64,000 nt of DNA from contig NZ_CZVW01000004.1 of assembly GCF_001536065.1 (NCBI RefSeq), positions 1 to 64,000 of the forward strand. Reading direction: 5' to 3'. Both the position numbers and the translations under genes were made by a program. Positions 27,244-34,983 of this stretch are shown here, one piece after another. Origin of the DNA: Candidatus Chryseopegocella kryptomonas. Its GTDB lineage: Bacteria > Bacteroidota > Ignavibacteria > Kryptoniales > Kryptoniaceae. The notes below the pieces were generated by a model that saw only the letters and a program-made list of their open reading frames with translations, ran no database searches and was not told where the DNA came from. Position 1 is the first letter of the stretch; every line of letters starts with the position of its first letter.

Positions 27244-27783
27244 TTATAACTTCTTCATACGACTTATCTTTTTCAATTCCTTGGAATACCGCTCCAAAAT
27301 CAAAACAAACCACTTCGTGTAATTTTGTGGATTTTCCTTAACATCTTTAAGCAAAGGATTTAACTTAACTTTCTTAATCTCCGCAACTTCATTCGGATCG
27401 GGTTTAAACTCACCATCGTAAAAACCAAAGAAAAGCGTATTATATTCGTGTTCAATTAAATCGCCAACTTCCAGATTGTAAGTTATCGTCCCGAACTTTT
27501 TAATTTTACATTTGATCCCAAGTTCTTCTTTCAATCTTCTCAACGCACCTGATTTAAAAGTTTCTTCTGGTTTCGGATGCCCGCAACAAGTATTGCTCCA
27601 CAGAAGCGGTGAATGATATTTATTTTCAGAGCGACGCTGTAAAATTAAATTTCCATCCGAATCAAAAATAAAAACTGAAAAAGCACGATGTAAAACTCCT
27701 TTTTTATGAGCCATTAATTTATCCATTGCGCCAATTTTTCGGTTTTTTCTATCAACGATAATCACATAATCTCTTTGGTTCAT
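27244..27783 (-). CDS. idi: Isopentenyl-diphosphate delta-isomerase, type 1
   Basis: Idi interconverts IPP and DMAPP for isoprenoid synthesis. The 179-residue Nudix-fold protein has MAHKKGVLHRAFSVFIF, the catalytic Cys in NTCCGHP, the Nudix helix LRRLKEELGI and the EHEYNTLFFG segment with catalytic Glu. I place the ATG at 27783. The open frame continues upstream to 28107, but those extra residues overlap the divergent dehydrogenase and look non-coding. Its products could feed MiaA and the UbiA prenyltransferase encoded in this window. Confidence 0.95.
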   Translation of the reverse strand: MNQRDYVIIVDRKNRKIGAMDKLMAHKKGVLHRAFSVFIFDSDGNLILQRRSENKYHSPLLWSNTCCGHPKPEETFKSGALRRLKEELGIKCKIKKFGTITYNLEVGDLIEHEYNTLFFGFYDGEFKPDPNEVAEIKKVKLNPLLKDVKENPQNYTKWFVLILERYSKELKKISRMKKL

Positions 27784-27804
27784 CTTCGCTTGAAAATTTA
27801 AATT

Positions 27805-27832
27805 TTGATAACAGAGATAGCATTGATAAATT
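27805..27832 (+). promoter_or_regulatory. Sigma70-type promoter for the second Zn dehydrogenase
   Basis: TTGATA (27805-27810), 16 bp, TAAATT (27827-27832), 36 bp before the ATG at 27869. It lies in the short divergent gap with idi. Confidence 0.45.
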
Positions 27833-27868
27833 ATTAAAAATTTTGCTCTTAACAAACTCACTTTGAAT

Positions 27869-28894
27869 ATGAAAGTTGCAAAGTTATATGATTTCGGCGA
27901 TATAAGAATTGAAGAAGTTGAAATACCAAGTATATCAGATGATGAAATCCTTGTAAAAGTGAAAGCCAGTGGAATTTGTTCAAGTGATACAATGAAATGG
28001 TATATACGAAAAAAAGCACCACTTGTCATAGGGCACGAACTTTCGGGCATCGTCGTTGACATCGGAAAAAATGTTAAGGAATTTAAAATTGGTGATAGAG
28101 TTTTCATCCACCATCACGCTCCGTGTATGAGTTGCAGATATTGCCAAAGAGGAAACTTTGTAATGTGTGAAACATGGAGAAAGTCAAAAATAATTCCCGG
28201 TGGAGTTGCTGAATATGTTAAAGTTCCAGAAGTGAATTTGAAAAACGATACATTAAAACTTCCAGATAACATCTCATTTGAAGATGGGGCTTTGATTGAA
28301 CCCGTTGCTTGTTCCGTTAAAGCATTTAAAAAAGCATTGATTAGACCCGGCGATTATGTCGTCGCCCTTGGACTTGGGTTTATGGGTCAAGTAAATGTTA
28401 AACTTGCCAAATTTTACGGCGCTGAAATCGTAATTGGCATTGACAAAGTAAAGTTCCGACTTGATAGAGCAATTGAAAACGGTGCTGATTATGTGTTAAA
28501 TTTTGAAACTGAAAATGTGAAAGAAAAAATTGCTCAAATTACAAATCAATATATGGCAGACATTGTGATAGTTGGTCCTGGAACGATTGAAGCAATTAAC
28601 TTTGGACTTGAACTTGTCGCAAAAGGTGGGAAACTTTTGCTTTTCACACCAACTCCCGAAGATGCAAAACTTGAAATTAAGCCATTTGATATTTACTTCA
28701 ACGAAATATCAATTATACCAAGTTATTCCGCTGGTCCAGATGATACAAGAGAAGCCCTGAGATTAATAAGCGAAGGCGTCATAAAAGCGGAAAATTTCAT
28801 AACACACAGATTTAGAATTGAAAACACGCTTGATGCATTTATGATGACTGCAAACGCCGGGGATTCATTAAAATGCATGATAATTTTTGATTAA
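27869..28894 (+). CDS. Zinc-dependent medium-chain alcohol/polyol dehydrogenase (paralogue)
   Basis: This is another MDR oxidoreductase, 341 residues from the ATG at 27869 (a TTG two codons upstream is less likely). Catalytic zinc ligands are C in GICSSDT, HE in IGHELSG and E in LIEPVAC. Four structural zinc cysteines lie in CMSCRYCQRGNFVMC. The cofactor motif is GLGFMGQ. It shares its layout with the gene at 26216, from which it is separated by idi. The 3' end overlaps the convergent lipoprotein gene by 4 bp. Substrate unknown. Confidence 0.87.
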   Translation: MKVAKLYDFGDIRIEEVEIPSISDDEILVKVKASGICSSDTMKWYIRKKAPLVIGHELSGIVVDIGKNVKEFKIGDRVFIHHHAPCMSCRYCQRGNFVMCETWRKSKIIPGGVAEYVKVPEVNLKNDTLKLPDNISFEDGALIEPVACSVKAFKKALIRPGDYVVALGLGFMGQVNVKLAKFYGAEIVIGIDKVKFRLDRAIENGADYVLNFETENVKEKIAQITNQYMADIVIVGPGTIEAINFGLELVAKGGKLLLFTPTPEDAKLEIKPFDIYFNEISIIPSYSAGPDDTREALRLISEGVIKAENFITHRFRIENTLDAFMMTANAGDSLKCMIIFD

Positions 28895-30531
28895 AACTTT
28901 ACATTTATATTTTCCGTCGTCCACCTTGCTCTGACCTTGACAGTGTCTGGGAAAACGCTAAATCTCTCCGATGGGATGAAAGGATAAACTTTACCATAAT
29001 CATATTTCCCGTTTCCATTTGAATCTATGAACGCTTCAATCAAATATCTACCTTGTGGAATTTTTTCAAATATAAACCTTGAATTACACTTCGTTTTAGT
29101 TTGAAAAATCTTCTTCTTTCCAACCTCAAACGCAGAAACAACAACAGATGAAACAGTATCATCACAAACGACATTTCCTTCAATTGCTCCAAAATTTGCT
29201 GGATCAAGTGTTCTGAAAGTTATTTTCAAAGTATCTTTAAAAACATTTCCATTTACATCGCGAATGTTGAAAACATTTAGTGTGTACAATTCATTTGCCT
29301 TTAAACTTTCAACTGGCTTAATTTCAAGCGAATTCAAATTTTGCTCAATTTTTATCTCTGTTCCAGCGCCAGATGAATCAACAAGAGAAGCCCCAACACC
29401 TGGATTTAAAATATCGTCAAAGAGAAGTTTTATATTTGCGCTTAAATCAATTTCAGTTTCATCATCGGATGGGGTTGAAAAAATCAGAGATGGTGCGGTC
29501 GTATCCTGCGGAAATTCATTGCGTGGCTCGGGTGATAGTTCAAAAATTTGGGGTTCAATTTCATTCCCGGCTAAATCTGAAACCTTTGAAATGAAAAGTT
29601 TATATTTACCAGTGTTAAGAAGTTTATCAAAAATTATCAAAATTACTCTTGTGCTATCCGGATAAATCTGTGGCACAAGGTTTAAAGAACCAGCACTATT
29701 TTCAAGTTTGAAAGATTTTTCGCTCAAAATTATCTTCTCCGAAAACTTAACAAGTATATGTGAGGCATCAATCACATTAACGGACGAAACGAAAGGTTTG
29801 CTTGTGTCTTCAATTGTTGTTTTAAAGATGATATTTTCAACAGATGGAGTCAAAGAGTCAATTTCCACATCTTTCCAGAAAACACCGTATTCATCTTCAT
29901 TCGGGTTATATAGAAGGTTTCGCAATTTATCGTTAATAGCAATCAATCTATATTTGCCAAGTTTTAAAAATTGAAGTTTAAAATTTCCGTCTTTCCCCGC
30001 TTGTGTAACATAATCGGGCTTTGTGCGCAGTGGTGAAAGTGTGTCTGGATTTATTCCGTCAATCAAATAAGCAAACACCATGAAATTTTCCTTTGAAGCG
30101 TAAATTTTACCACCGATGCTTCCTGAATCAATTTTTGAACCTGTTGAGAAAGCAAGCGCAAAAGATTCTTTCATTTTATTTCCCGCATTTAAATCTCTTA
30201 TTTCAGTCCCAAATGTAATGACATAAGTTTTGTTTTCTTTTAATTTTTCGGGAAAAATAAGTTTAAGTTTTCTTCCTGACCATTTAAACTTAATTTCGCC
30301 TTCAACATAAGGTGAGATGTAAATTGCATCCTGAACCGAGCGTTTATCAACATACTCGCTGAATTCAACTTCAACATAATCATCTTTGAAATTTGTTGTG
30401 CGATTTTCGGGATATGTTTTGATTATTTGAGGTGGAGTTGTATCTGGTGGACCACCCGATGGTGGAACTTGAGTTGCGCAACCGAGGAAAACAAGAGCAA
30501 AGATAAAAACAAGATTAGTTTTTTTCATCAA
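28891..30531 (-). CDS. Lipoprotein with Big_5-type Ig-like domains
   Basis: This 546-residue envelope lipoprotein has lipobox FLGC at about 15-18 and a Pro/Gly-rich linker. A Big_5 domain (about 30-130) starts DTTPPQIIKTYPENRTTNF and ends with GTEIRDLNAGNKM. A central region follows (about 135-335), a second Big_5-like unit (about 345-440) and a carboxypeptidase-regulatory-like beta domain (about 445-546) with GNVVCDDTVSSVVVSAF and DSNGNGKYD. Such proteins are common in FCB bacteria. Function is unknown; surface structure or assembly is likely. Confidence 0.85.
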   Translation of the reverse strand: MMKKTNLVFIFALVFLGCATQVPPSGGPPDTTPPQIIKTYPENRTTNFKDDYVEVEFSEYVDKRSVQDAIYISPYVEGEIKFKWSGRKLKLIFPEKLKENKTYVITFGTEIRDLNAGNKMKESFALAFSTGSKIDSGSIGGKIYASKENFMVFAYLIDGINPDTLSPLRTKPDYVTQAGKDGNFKLQFLKLGKYRLIAINDKLRNLLYNPNEDEYGVFWKDVEIDSLTPSVENIIFKTTIEDTSKPFVSSVNVIDASHILVKFSEKIILSEKSFKLENSAGSLNLVPQIYPDSTRVILIIFDKLLNTGKYKLFISKVSDLAGNEIEPQIFELSPEPRNEFPQDTTAPSLIFSTPSDDETEIDLSANIKLLFDDILNPGVGASLVDSSGAGTEIKIEQNLNSLEIKPVESLKANELYTLNVFNIRDVNGNVFKDTLKITFRTLDPANFGAIEGNVVCDDTVSSVVVSAFEVGKKKIFQTKTKCNSRFIFEKIPQGRYLIEAFIDSNGNGKYDYGKVYPFIPSERFSVFPDTVKVRARWTTENINVKF

Positions 30532-30579
30532 CAGGAATTAAATTTTTTTGCAGTATGTTGTGAAAATTGAACGCATAAA

Positions 30580-30607
30580 AATTTAAAAAAAAATTAGGTT
30601 GACACAA
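30580..30607 (-). promoter_or_regulatory. Possible promoter for the Big_5 lipoprotein
   Basis: Minus strand TTGTGT (30607-30602), 16 bp, TAAATT (30585-30580), about 50 bp before the lipoprotein start. It ends three bases before the divergent gene's ATG at 30610. Confidence 0.35.
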
Positions 30608-30609
30608 AA

Positions 30610-30963
30610 ATGATCAAAATTCAATTTCTCTATTTTTCCGATTGTCCAAATCACGAAATTGCCCGAAAAAATCTTATGGAGGCAATTTCAAAGGTGAGAT
30701 TAAATCATTATGAGATTGAGGAAATTGAGATAAAAAGTGAAGAAGATGCGCAAAGATATAAATTCCCTGGTTCCCCCACGATAAGAGTTAACGGAGTTGA
30801 TGTTGACCCAAATTACATTGATAGCGGGAATTATGCTTTGATGTGCAGAGTTTACAGAATTGGTGATAAATTTCACGGTGCTCCAACTGTTGAAATGATA
30901 AAAGAGGCGCTTGAAGATGCAAGTTTCTACGAAGGCATAAAAGAAGCCGGCGGTTGCTGTTGA
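30610..30963 (+). CDS. Thioredoxin/glutaredoxin-like small protein with C-terminal GGCC
   Basis: This 117-residue cytosolic protein has a thioredoxin-like beta1-alpha1 start IKIQFLYFSDCPNHEIARK with a single Cys in SDCPN. The fold's cis-Pro loop FPGSPTIRVNGVDVDP follows, plus one further Cys (ALMCRVY) and a C-terminal GGCC pair. It resembles small proteins with a YFDGCP-type start that often accompany metal or organomercurial genes. No mer or ars gene is seen here. A disulfide or thiol role with metal binding by the tail is plausible but unproven. A strong hairpin follows its stop. Confidence 0.75.
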   Translation: MIKIQFLYFSDCPNHEIARKNLMEAISKVRLNHYEIEEIEIKSEEDAQRYKFPGSPTIRVNGVDVDPNYIDSGNYALMCRVYRIGDKFHGAPTVEMIKEALEDASFYEGIKEAGGCC

Positions 30964-30968
30964 GGAAT

Positions 30969-30997
30969 AAGGGGGATAGCATTAAACTATCCCCCTT
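30969..30997. terminator. Bidirectional hairpin terminator
   Basis: A perfect 11-bp stem (AAGGGGGATAG, pairing with CTATCCCCCTT) closes a 7-nt loop between the convergent thioredoxin-like and TonB-receptor genes. No long U-run follows on either strand. The position and stem strength make a shared terminator the best call. Confidence 0.8.
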
Positions 30998-31006
30998 GTG
31001 TTCAGA

Positions 31007-33790
31007 TTACAAGTAGAAAAATCTAAAACCAAGCTGGAGATATCTCGGGGCATAGGAGCTATTGGGCTGACCAAAATTAGAAAGTGGATTCCCTCTTGCG
31101 TCAAACATTCTATTAAAGTAACTTGCTGCATTAAACCAATTAAACACATTGAACGCATCAAAAACGATCGCTACTTTAAATCCTCTATAGTTAAATGTTT
31201 TGCTCAATCTAATATCAACTTGCTTATACCAGTTTCTAATTTTACGCCAATCAAGAGTTTTCACCCTTGTATTATTCGGCCAATCATCATCAAAGAAATT
31301 GTTATCGTTCAAGTCCATGCCAACTATAACATTGTAAGGTCTTGGTGAGGCAAAAATGCCAATCCCACTGAATTGGAAATCAAATGGCAGGTTAATTATC
31401 CAATTAAGAACAAATCTATGTCTTTCATCCGCACTACTTCTTTGCCTGCTATAGCTTGAGGCAAACGGATATGCTGGTGGAGTTACACCATCAAAGTCAG
31501 AATAAGCCCAAGACAATGTATATGATAACTGCACTGTTAATTTTGTTGTCTTATACAAAATGTTTGTTAAAAATCCATGATAGAAAGCTCTTCCATAACT
31601 TCCCCAGAGATAAATATCTCCATACCTATTTGAAATAGCTCTTTTGCCTTGGCTTGGAATGTAGTAGTTAGCATTTGTTTGCACATACAATGCTGTAGCG
31701 TGATTATTGACATAATCAATACTAAGACCAAGGGTTGGTGTTATCTGTTGTCCTATCCCGATAGACCATTGATATACTGCTGGGGTTAACATACGCTTGT
31801 GAAGCAAATAAACCGTTGGGCGTATCGTGCCCTCGCCTTGTAAAATTCTTTGACGCAAAACATTAGGATCGGTTGTGCCCGGATTTATAAAAGTATATAT
31901 CCCCCACTTTGAATAGAGTTGCTCAAAATAAGCAATAAAGTTAGGTAACCTGTCGAAGAAAATCCCATAACCACCTCTTAAAATTGTTTTTCCAGTTCCA
32001 AACATATCCCAAGAGAAACTAATTCTTGGGGCAAAATTATCAAGATCGTTTTCTCTGTCACCCCTATTGAAATACTCAGGCGGAATTTTACTTGTTAATT
32101 CAGTGCTATCAGCCCATCTTACTTTAAATTTGTTGTTCAATGTATTTATATCCGCATCCCATCTTAAGCCAAAGCTCAATGTAAATTGTGGCACAGGTGT
32201 CCATTTATCCTGGATGAAGGCACCAACTGTCCATCCGTCCAAGTGACCCTCAGCGTCGTTCATAGTGTAAGGATCCGTAAAGCCAATGCCAATTGTTGCA
32301 GTTCTTGGCAATGTGCTTGTATCGGTGTCAAAAACAAATTGACCGTAGTAATAATACGGAAACCACGGGGTAGAAGTTGTTCTCGTAAGCTCAACCCCCG
32401 CTTTAAAAATATGCTCACCGTAAAAATCTGATAAATTATAAGTGAACTTATTCACTATTCTGTAATGATCTTCAGCAAGTTTTATTGGGAAAGTTCCGCG
32501 CCCCAAAGCTATGCTTGGATAAATATAAGCAGGTCCAGTTTTTATCAACGGTTCATCGTGTCTCCATCTCAAGTAATGCAATGTAAGTTCATTCATCGCC
32601 TTTGAAGAAATTATCCAGGTATCTCTTAATAAAACTGAATTTATATGATACTTGCCGTAAATTCCAGCAGTGTAAGCAAATGTCCCGCCAAAAAAGAATT
32701 TGCTGTCCATATATCTTGTTGCCCAAATCAAATCAAAAGTATGAGCAGTTGATGGTTGATAAGTTAATCTTAAAACACCTGTGTGATTTGCAGTTGGTGA
32801 TTCAAAAGTTCCACGATATTGATCCCATATATTTGGCGCATATGCAGGTCGTCCAGGAACAACATCAATATAATTTTTCTCATTGTTTAACTCGTAGGAT
32901 GCGAAGAAAAATAACTTATCCGTAACTATTGGACCAGAGAGAGCAAACCCAAGTTGCTGGCGGTTGTAGTCAGGTTTAACACTCTGAAAAGGACCACGAG
33001 CATTTAAACTTTTATGTCTGTAATTGGCAAAAGCTGTTGCTTTGAATTCATTTGTTCCTCTTTGAGTAACTGCTGAAATCACATAAGATGTCCCTCTTGT
33101 ATATTCGGGATCAAAAGCATTTAATACAACTCTGAATTCCTGAACTGCTTCCTGCGGTAGAGGTGATCCAGTTTGTGGAATTCCTACGATGTTCCCGTTA
33201 TAATAGCTTTTCCACTCAACACCGTCAACATAAAGTTGAATAAATCTAAGTTGAGGCAGCGAACCGGCTTCGGGTAAAGATCTACCACCGATTGGCGAAT
33301 AATACTTTATCCCGGGAACTAACGCTGCTAAATTCATAACATTTCTCGTGTCAAGAGGCAAATTAACTATTTGCTCGCGTCTTACAGGCATAGAAACATC
33401 GGTGCGTTTAAGTTCAAAAACCGGCGCAGTTGCAACAACTTCAACAGCACCGAGCTCAATGGCTTCGGGCACAAGTGTAAAGTTAACAATTCCTGTTTGA
33501 CCAATTAAAACCTCAACCGTAGTAGTAGCCTTCTTATAACCAACATGTAATGCGGTTATCTCATATTTCCCCGGCTGCAACCCCAGAATATGATATGTCC
33601 CAGATTTTGTAGTTATAGCACCTCGTGTTAAACCCGTTTCAACATTTTTAACCACAATCTCAACATCAGAAAGTGGTTTACCCTCATTATCAATAACTCT
33701 ACCTTCAATTTGAGCTGTTGAAATTTGCGCTTTTGAAATTGAACCCCCAATGATTAAACTTAAAATAACAAGAAATATAGTGTGTCTCAT
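31007..33790 (-). CDS. TonB-dependent outer-membrane receptor (Oar-type, carboxypeptidase-regulatory domain)
   Basis: This 927-residue outer-membrane receptor has a signal peptide (MRHTIFLVILSL...ISKAQ). A CarboxypepD_reg-like domain (about 25-110, IEGRVIDNEGKPLSDVEIVV) is followed by a plug domain (about 120-240, PVRREQIVNLPLDTRNVMNLAALVPG) and a 22-strand-type barrel ending LQLGFRFFYL. I use the ATG at 33790 because it gives a clean signal peptide; the frame extends 21 codons further upstream past the promoter. The ligand is unknown, and no SusD partner lies beside it. It is transcribed alone, divergently from hypA. Confidence 0.92.
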   Translation of the reverse strand: MRHTIFLVILSLIIGGSISKAQISTAQIEGRVIDNEGKPLSDVEIVVKNVETGLTRGAITTKSGTYHILGLQPGKYEITALHVGYKKATTTVEVLIGQTGIVNFTLVPEAIELGAVEVVATAPVFELKRTDVSMPVRREQIVNLPLDTRNVMNLAALVPGIKYYSPIGGRSLPEAGSLPQLRFIQLYVDGVEWKSYYNGNIVGIPQTGSPLPQEAVQEFRVVLNAFDPEYTRGTSYVISAVTQRGTNEFKATAFANYRHKSLNARGPFQSVKPDYNRQQLGFALSGPIVTDKLFFFASYELNNEKNYIDVVPGRPAYAPNIWDQYRGTFESPTANHTGVLRLTYQPSTAHTFDLIWATRYMDSKFFFGGTFAYTAGIYGKYHINSVLLRDTWIISSKAMNELTLHYLRWRHDEPLIKTGPAYIYPSIALGRGTFPIKLAEDHYRIVNKFTYNLSDFYGEHIFKAGVELTRTTSTPWFPYYYYGQFVFDTDTSTLPRTATIGIGFTDPYTMNDAEGHLDGWTVGAFIQDKWTPVPQFTLSFGLRWDADINTLNNKFKVRWADSTELTSKIPPEYFNRGDRENDLDNFAPRISFSWDMFGTGKTILRGGYGIFFDRLPNFIAYFEQLYSKWGIYTFINPGTTDPNVLRQRILQGEGTIRPTVYLLHKRMLTPAVYQWSIGIGQQITPTLGLSIDYVNNHATALYVQTNANYYIPSQGKRAISNRYGDIYLWGSYGRAFYHGFLTNILYKTTKLTVQLSYTLSWAYSDFDGVTPPAYPFASSYSRQRSSADERHRFVLNWIINLPFDFQFSGIGIFASPRPYNVIVGMDLNDNNFFDDDWPNNTRVKTLDWRKIRNWYKQVDIRLSKTFNYRGFKVAIVFDAFNVFNWFNAASYFNRMFDARGNPLSNFGQPNSSYAPRYLQLGFRFFYL

Positions 33791-33824
33791 GGCAGGGCTT
33801 GATTTTTGTTTTTGTTTCAACCTA

Positions 33825-33853
33825 AATTTAAAAAGCAAATGATAATTTGTCAA
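33825..33853 (-). promoter_or_regulatory. Strong sigma70-type promoter for the TonB receptor
   Basis: Minus strand TTGACA (33853-33848), 17 bp, TAAATT (33830-33825), 35 bp before the receptor ATG. This also supports the downstream start codon. Confidence 0.65.
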
Positions 33854-33897
33854 GAGAAAATTGACATTTTTGTGAACCTTCCAAAACTTGTTTAAAT

Positions 33898-33926
33898 TTG
33901 ACTATCTCTGCGAAATTTTTTAAAAT
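33898..33926 (+). promoter_or_regulatory. Sigma70-type promoter for hypABF
   Basis: TTGACT (33898-33903), 17 bp, TAAAAT (33921-33926), 27 bp before the hypA ATG. Confidence 0.55.
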
Positions 33927-33952
33927 TTTATCAAAGAAATGGATGTGATTTG

Positions 33953-34294
33953 ATGCATGAGTTAGCGATTGCACAAAGCATCATTGAAATTGCAGAAAAA
34001 GAAGCCAAAAACCACAATTCAAGCACTATCAAAAAAATCAAAGTTCAAATAGGAGAATTTAGCGGGGTCGTAAAAGAAGCACTTGAATTTTCATTTGAGA
34101 TCGCCAAAAATGGAACTCCTGCTGAAAACGCTCAACTTGAAATTGAAATTGTTAAGTTTAAAGCAATCTGCAAGACATGTAATTTTACACTTGAAAAAAT
34201 TGATGATTTCAATCTTTTCTGTCCAAATTGTGAAAATGTCCTTGAAATCATCTCAGGGCGAGAGATGAGAATTGAGTATATTGAAATTGAATAA
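33953..34294 (+). CDS. hypA: Hydrogenase nickel-insertion protein HypA
   Basis: HypA delivers nickel to [NiFe]-hydrogenase large subunits together with HypB. The 113-residue protein starts MHELAIAQSI; the Met1-His2 amino terminus is the nickel site, which decides for the ATG at 33953 over a TTG one codon upstream. The zinc site is two CxxC pairs, CKTC and CPNC, near the C-terminus. It is followed by hypB after 17 bp. No hydrogenase structural gene is in the window. Confidence 0.96.
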   Translation: MHELAIAQSIIEIAEKEAKNHNSSTIKKIKVQIGEFSGVVKEALEFSFEIAKNGTPAENAQLEIEIVKFKAICKTCNFTLEKIDDFNLFCPNCENVLEIISGREMRIEYIEIE

Positions 34295-34311
34295 ACAAAA
34301 GGAGGTCTAAA

Positions 34312-34983
34312 ATGCATAAAATTGATGTTGGGGCAAAAATTTTACAGGCAAATGAAGAAATCGCTCAGGAAAACAAAGAAATTTTTAAAAAGCATGGGGT
34401 TTTTACAGTCAATATAATGTCAGCTCCTGGCGCAGGTAAAACTTCAGTCCTTGAAGAAACGATAAAACGCCTAAAAGATGAATTCGCAATCGCTGTAATT
34501 GAAGGAGATCTGCAAACAAGCGTTGACTCCGATAGAATCAAAGCACTTGGAATTCCCGCCTATCAAATCACAACCGGAAATGTCTGTCATCTTGATGCTC
34601 GCATGATCCACAACGCACTTCACGATTTTAAACTTGATGGGTTTGACATTCTTTTCATTGAAAATGTTGGAAATCTTGTCTGCCCTGCGGAATTTTATCT
34701 CGGTGAAGATCTAAGAGCGATGGTTTACAGCGTAGTTGAAGGTGCGGAAAAACCGAAAAAATATCCCTTGATGTTCCACGAAGTTGAAGTTGTCCTGCTT
34801 AACAAAATTGACCTTTTACCTTACGCCGGTGTTGAAATTGATGAACTCAAAAGAAATGTCCTTGAAGTAAATCCAACCGCAAAAATTTTCCCAATCTCGT
34901 GCAGGACTGGAGACGGGCTTGACGAATGGATAAACTGGTTCAGGAACAGAGTCAAAAGATTCAAAGAAAATGTTAAAAGCTAA
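34312..34983 (+). CDS. hypB: Hydrogenase nickel-incorporation GTPase HypB
   Basis: HypB is the GTPase that drives nickel insertion into hydrogenase. The 223-residue protein has the P-loop SAPGAGKTS, the metal-site segment GNVCHLDARMIHNAL, the ENVGNLVCPAEF switch region and the base-specificity motif LNKIDLLPY. It lacks the His-rich nickel-storage stretch and the N-terminal CxxCGC motif found in some HypB. An ideal SD (AAGGAGG) precedes the ATG. The stop lies 14 bp inside hypF. Confidence 0.96.
   Translation: MHKIDVGAKILQANEEIAQENKEIFKKHGVFTVNIMSAPGAGKTSVLEETIKRLKDEFAIAVIEGDLQTSVDSDRIKALGIPAYQITTGNVCHLDARMIHNALHDFKLDGFDILFIENVGNLVCPAEFYLGEDLRAMVYSVVEGAEKPKKYPLMFHEVEVVLLNKIDLLPYAGVEIDELKRNVLEVNPTAKIFPISCRTGDGLDEWINWFRNRVKRFKENVKS

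Noticed and set aside
27784-28107. N-terminal extension of the idi frame by 108 codons
   Set aside because: It overlaps the divergent dehydrogenase, lacks similarity to Idi, and the normal Idi start is at 27783.
33791-33853. Longer N-terminus for the TonB receptor
   Set aside because: It would run through the promoter boxes and spoil the signal peptide.
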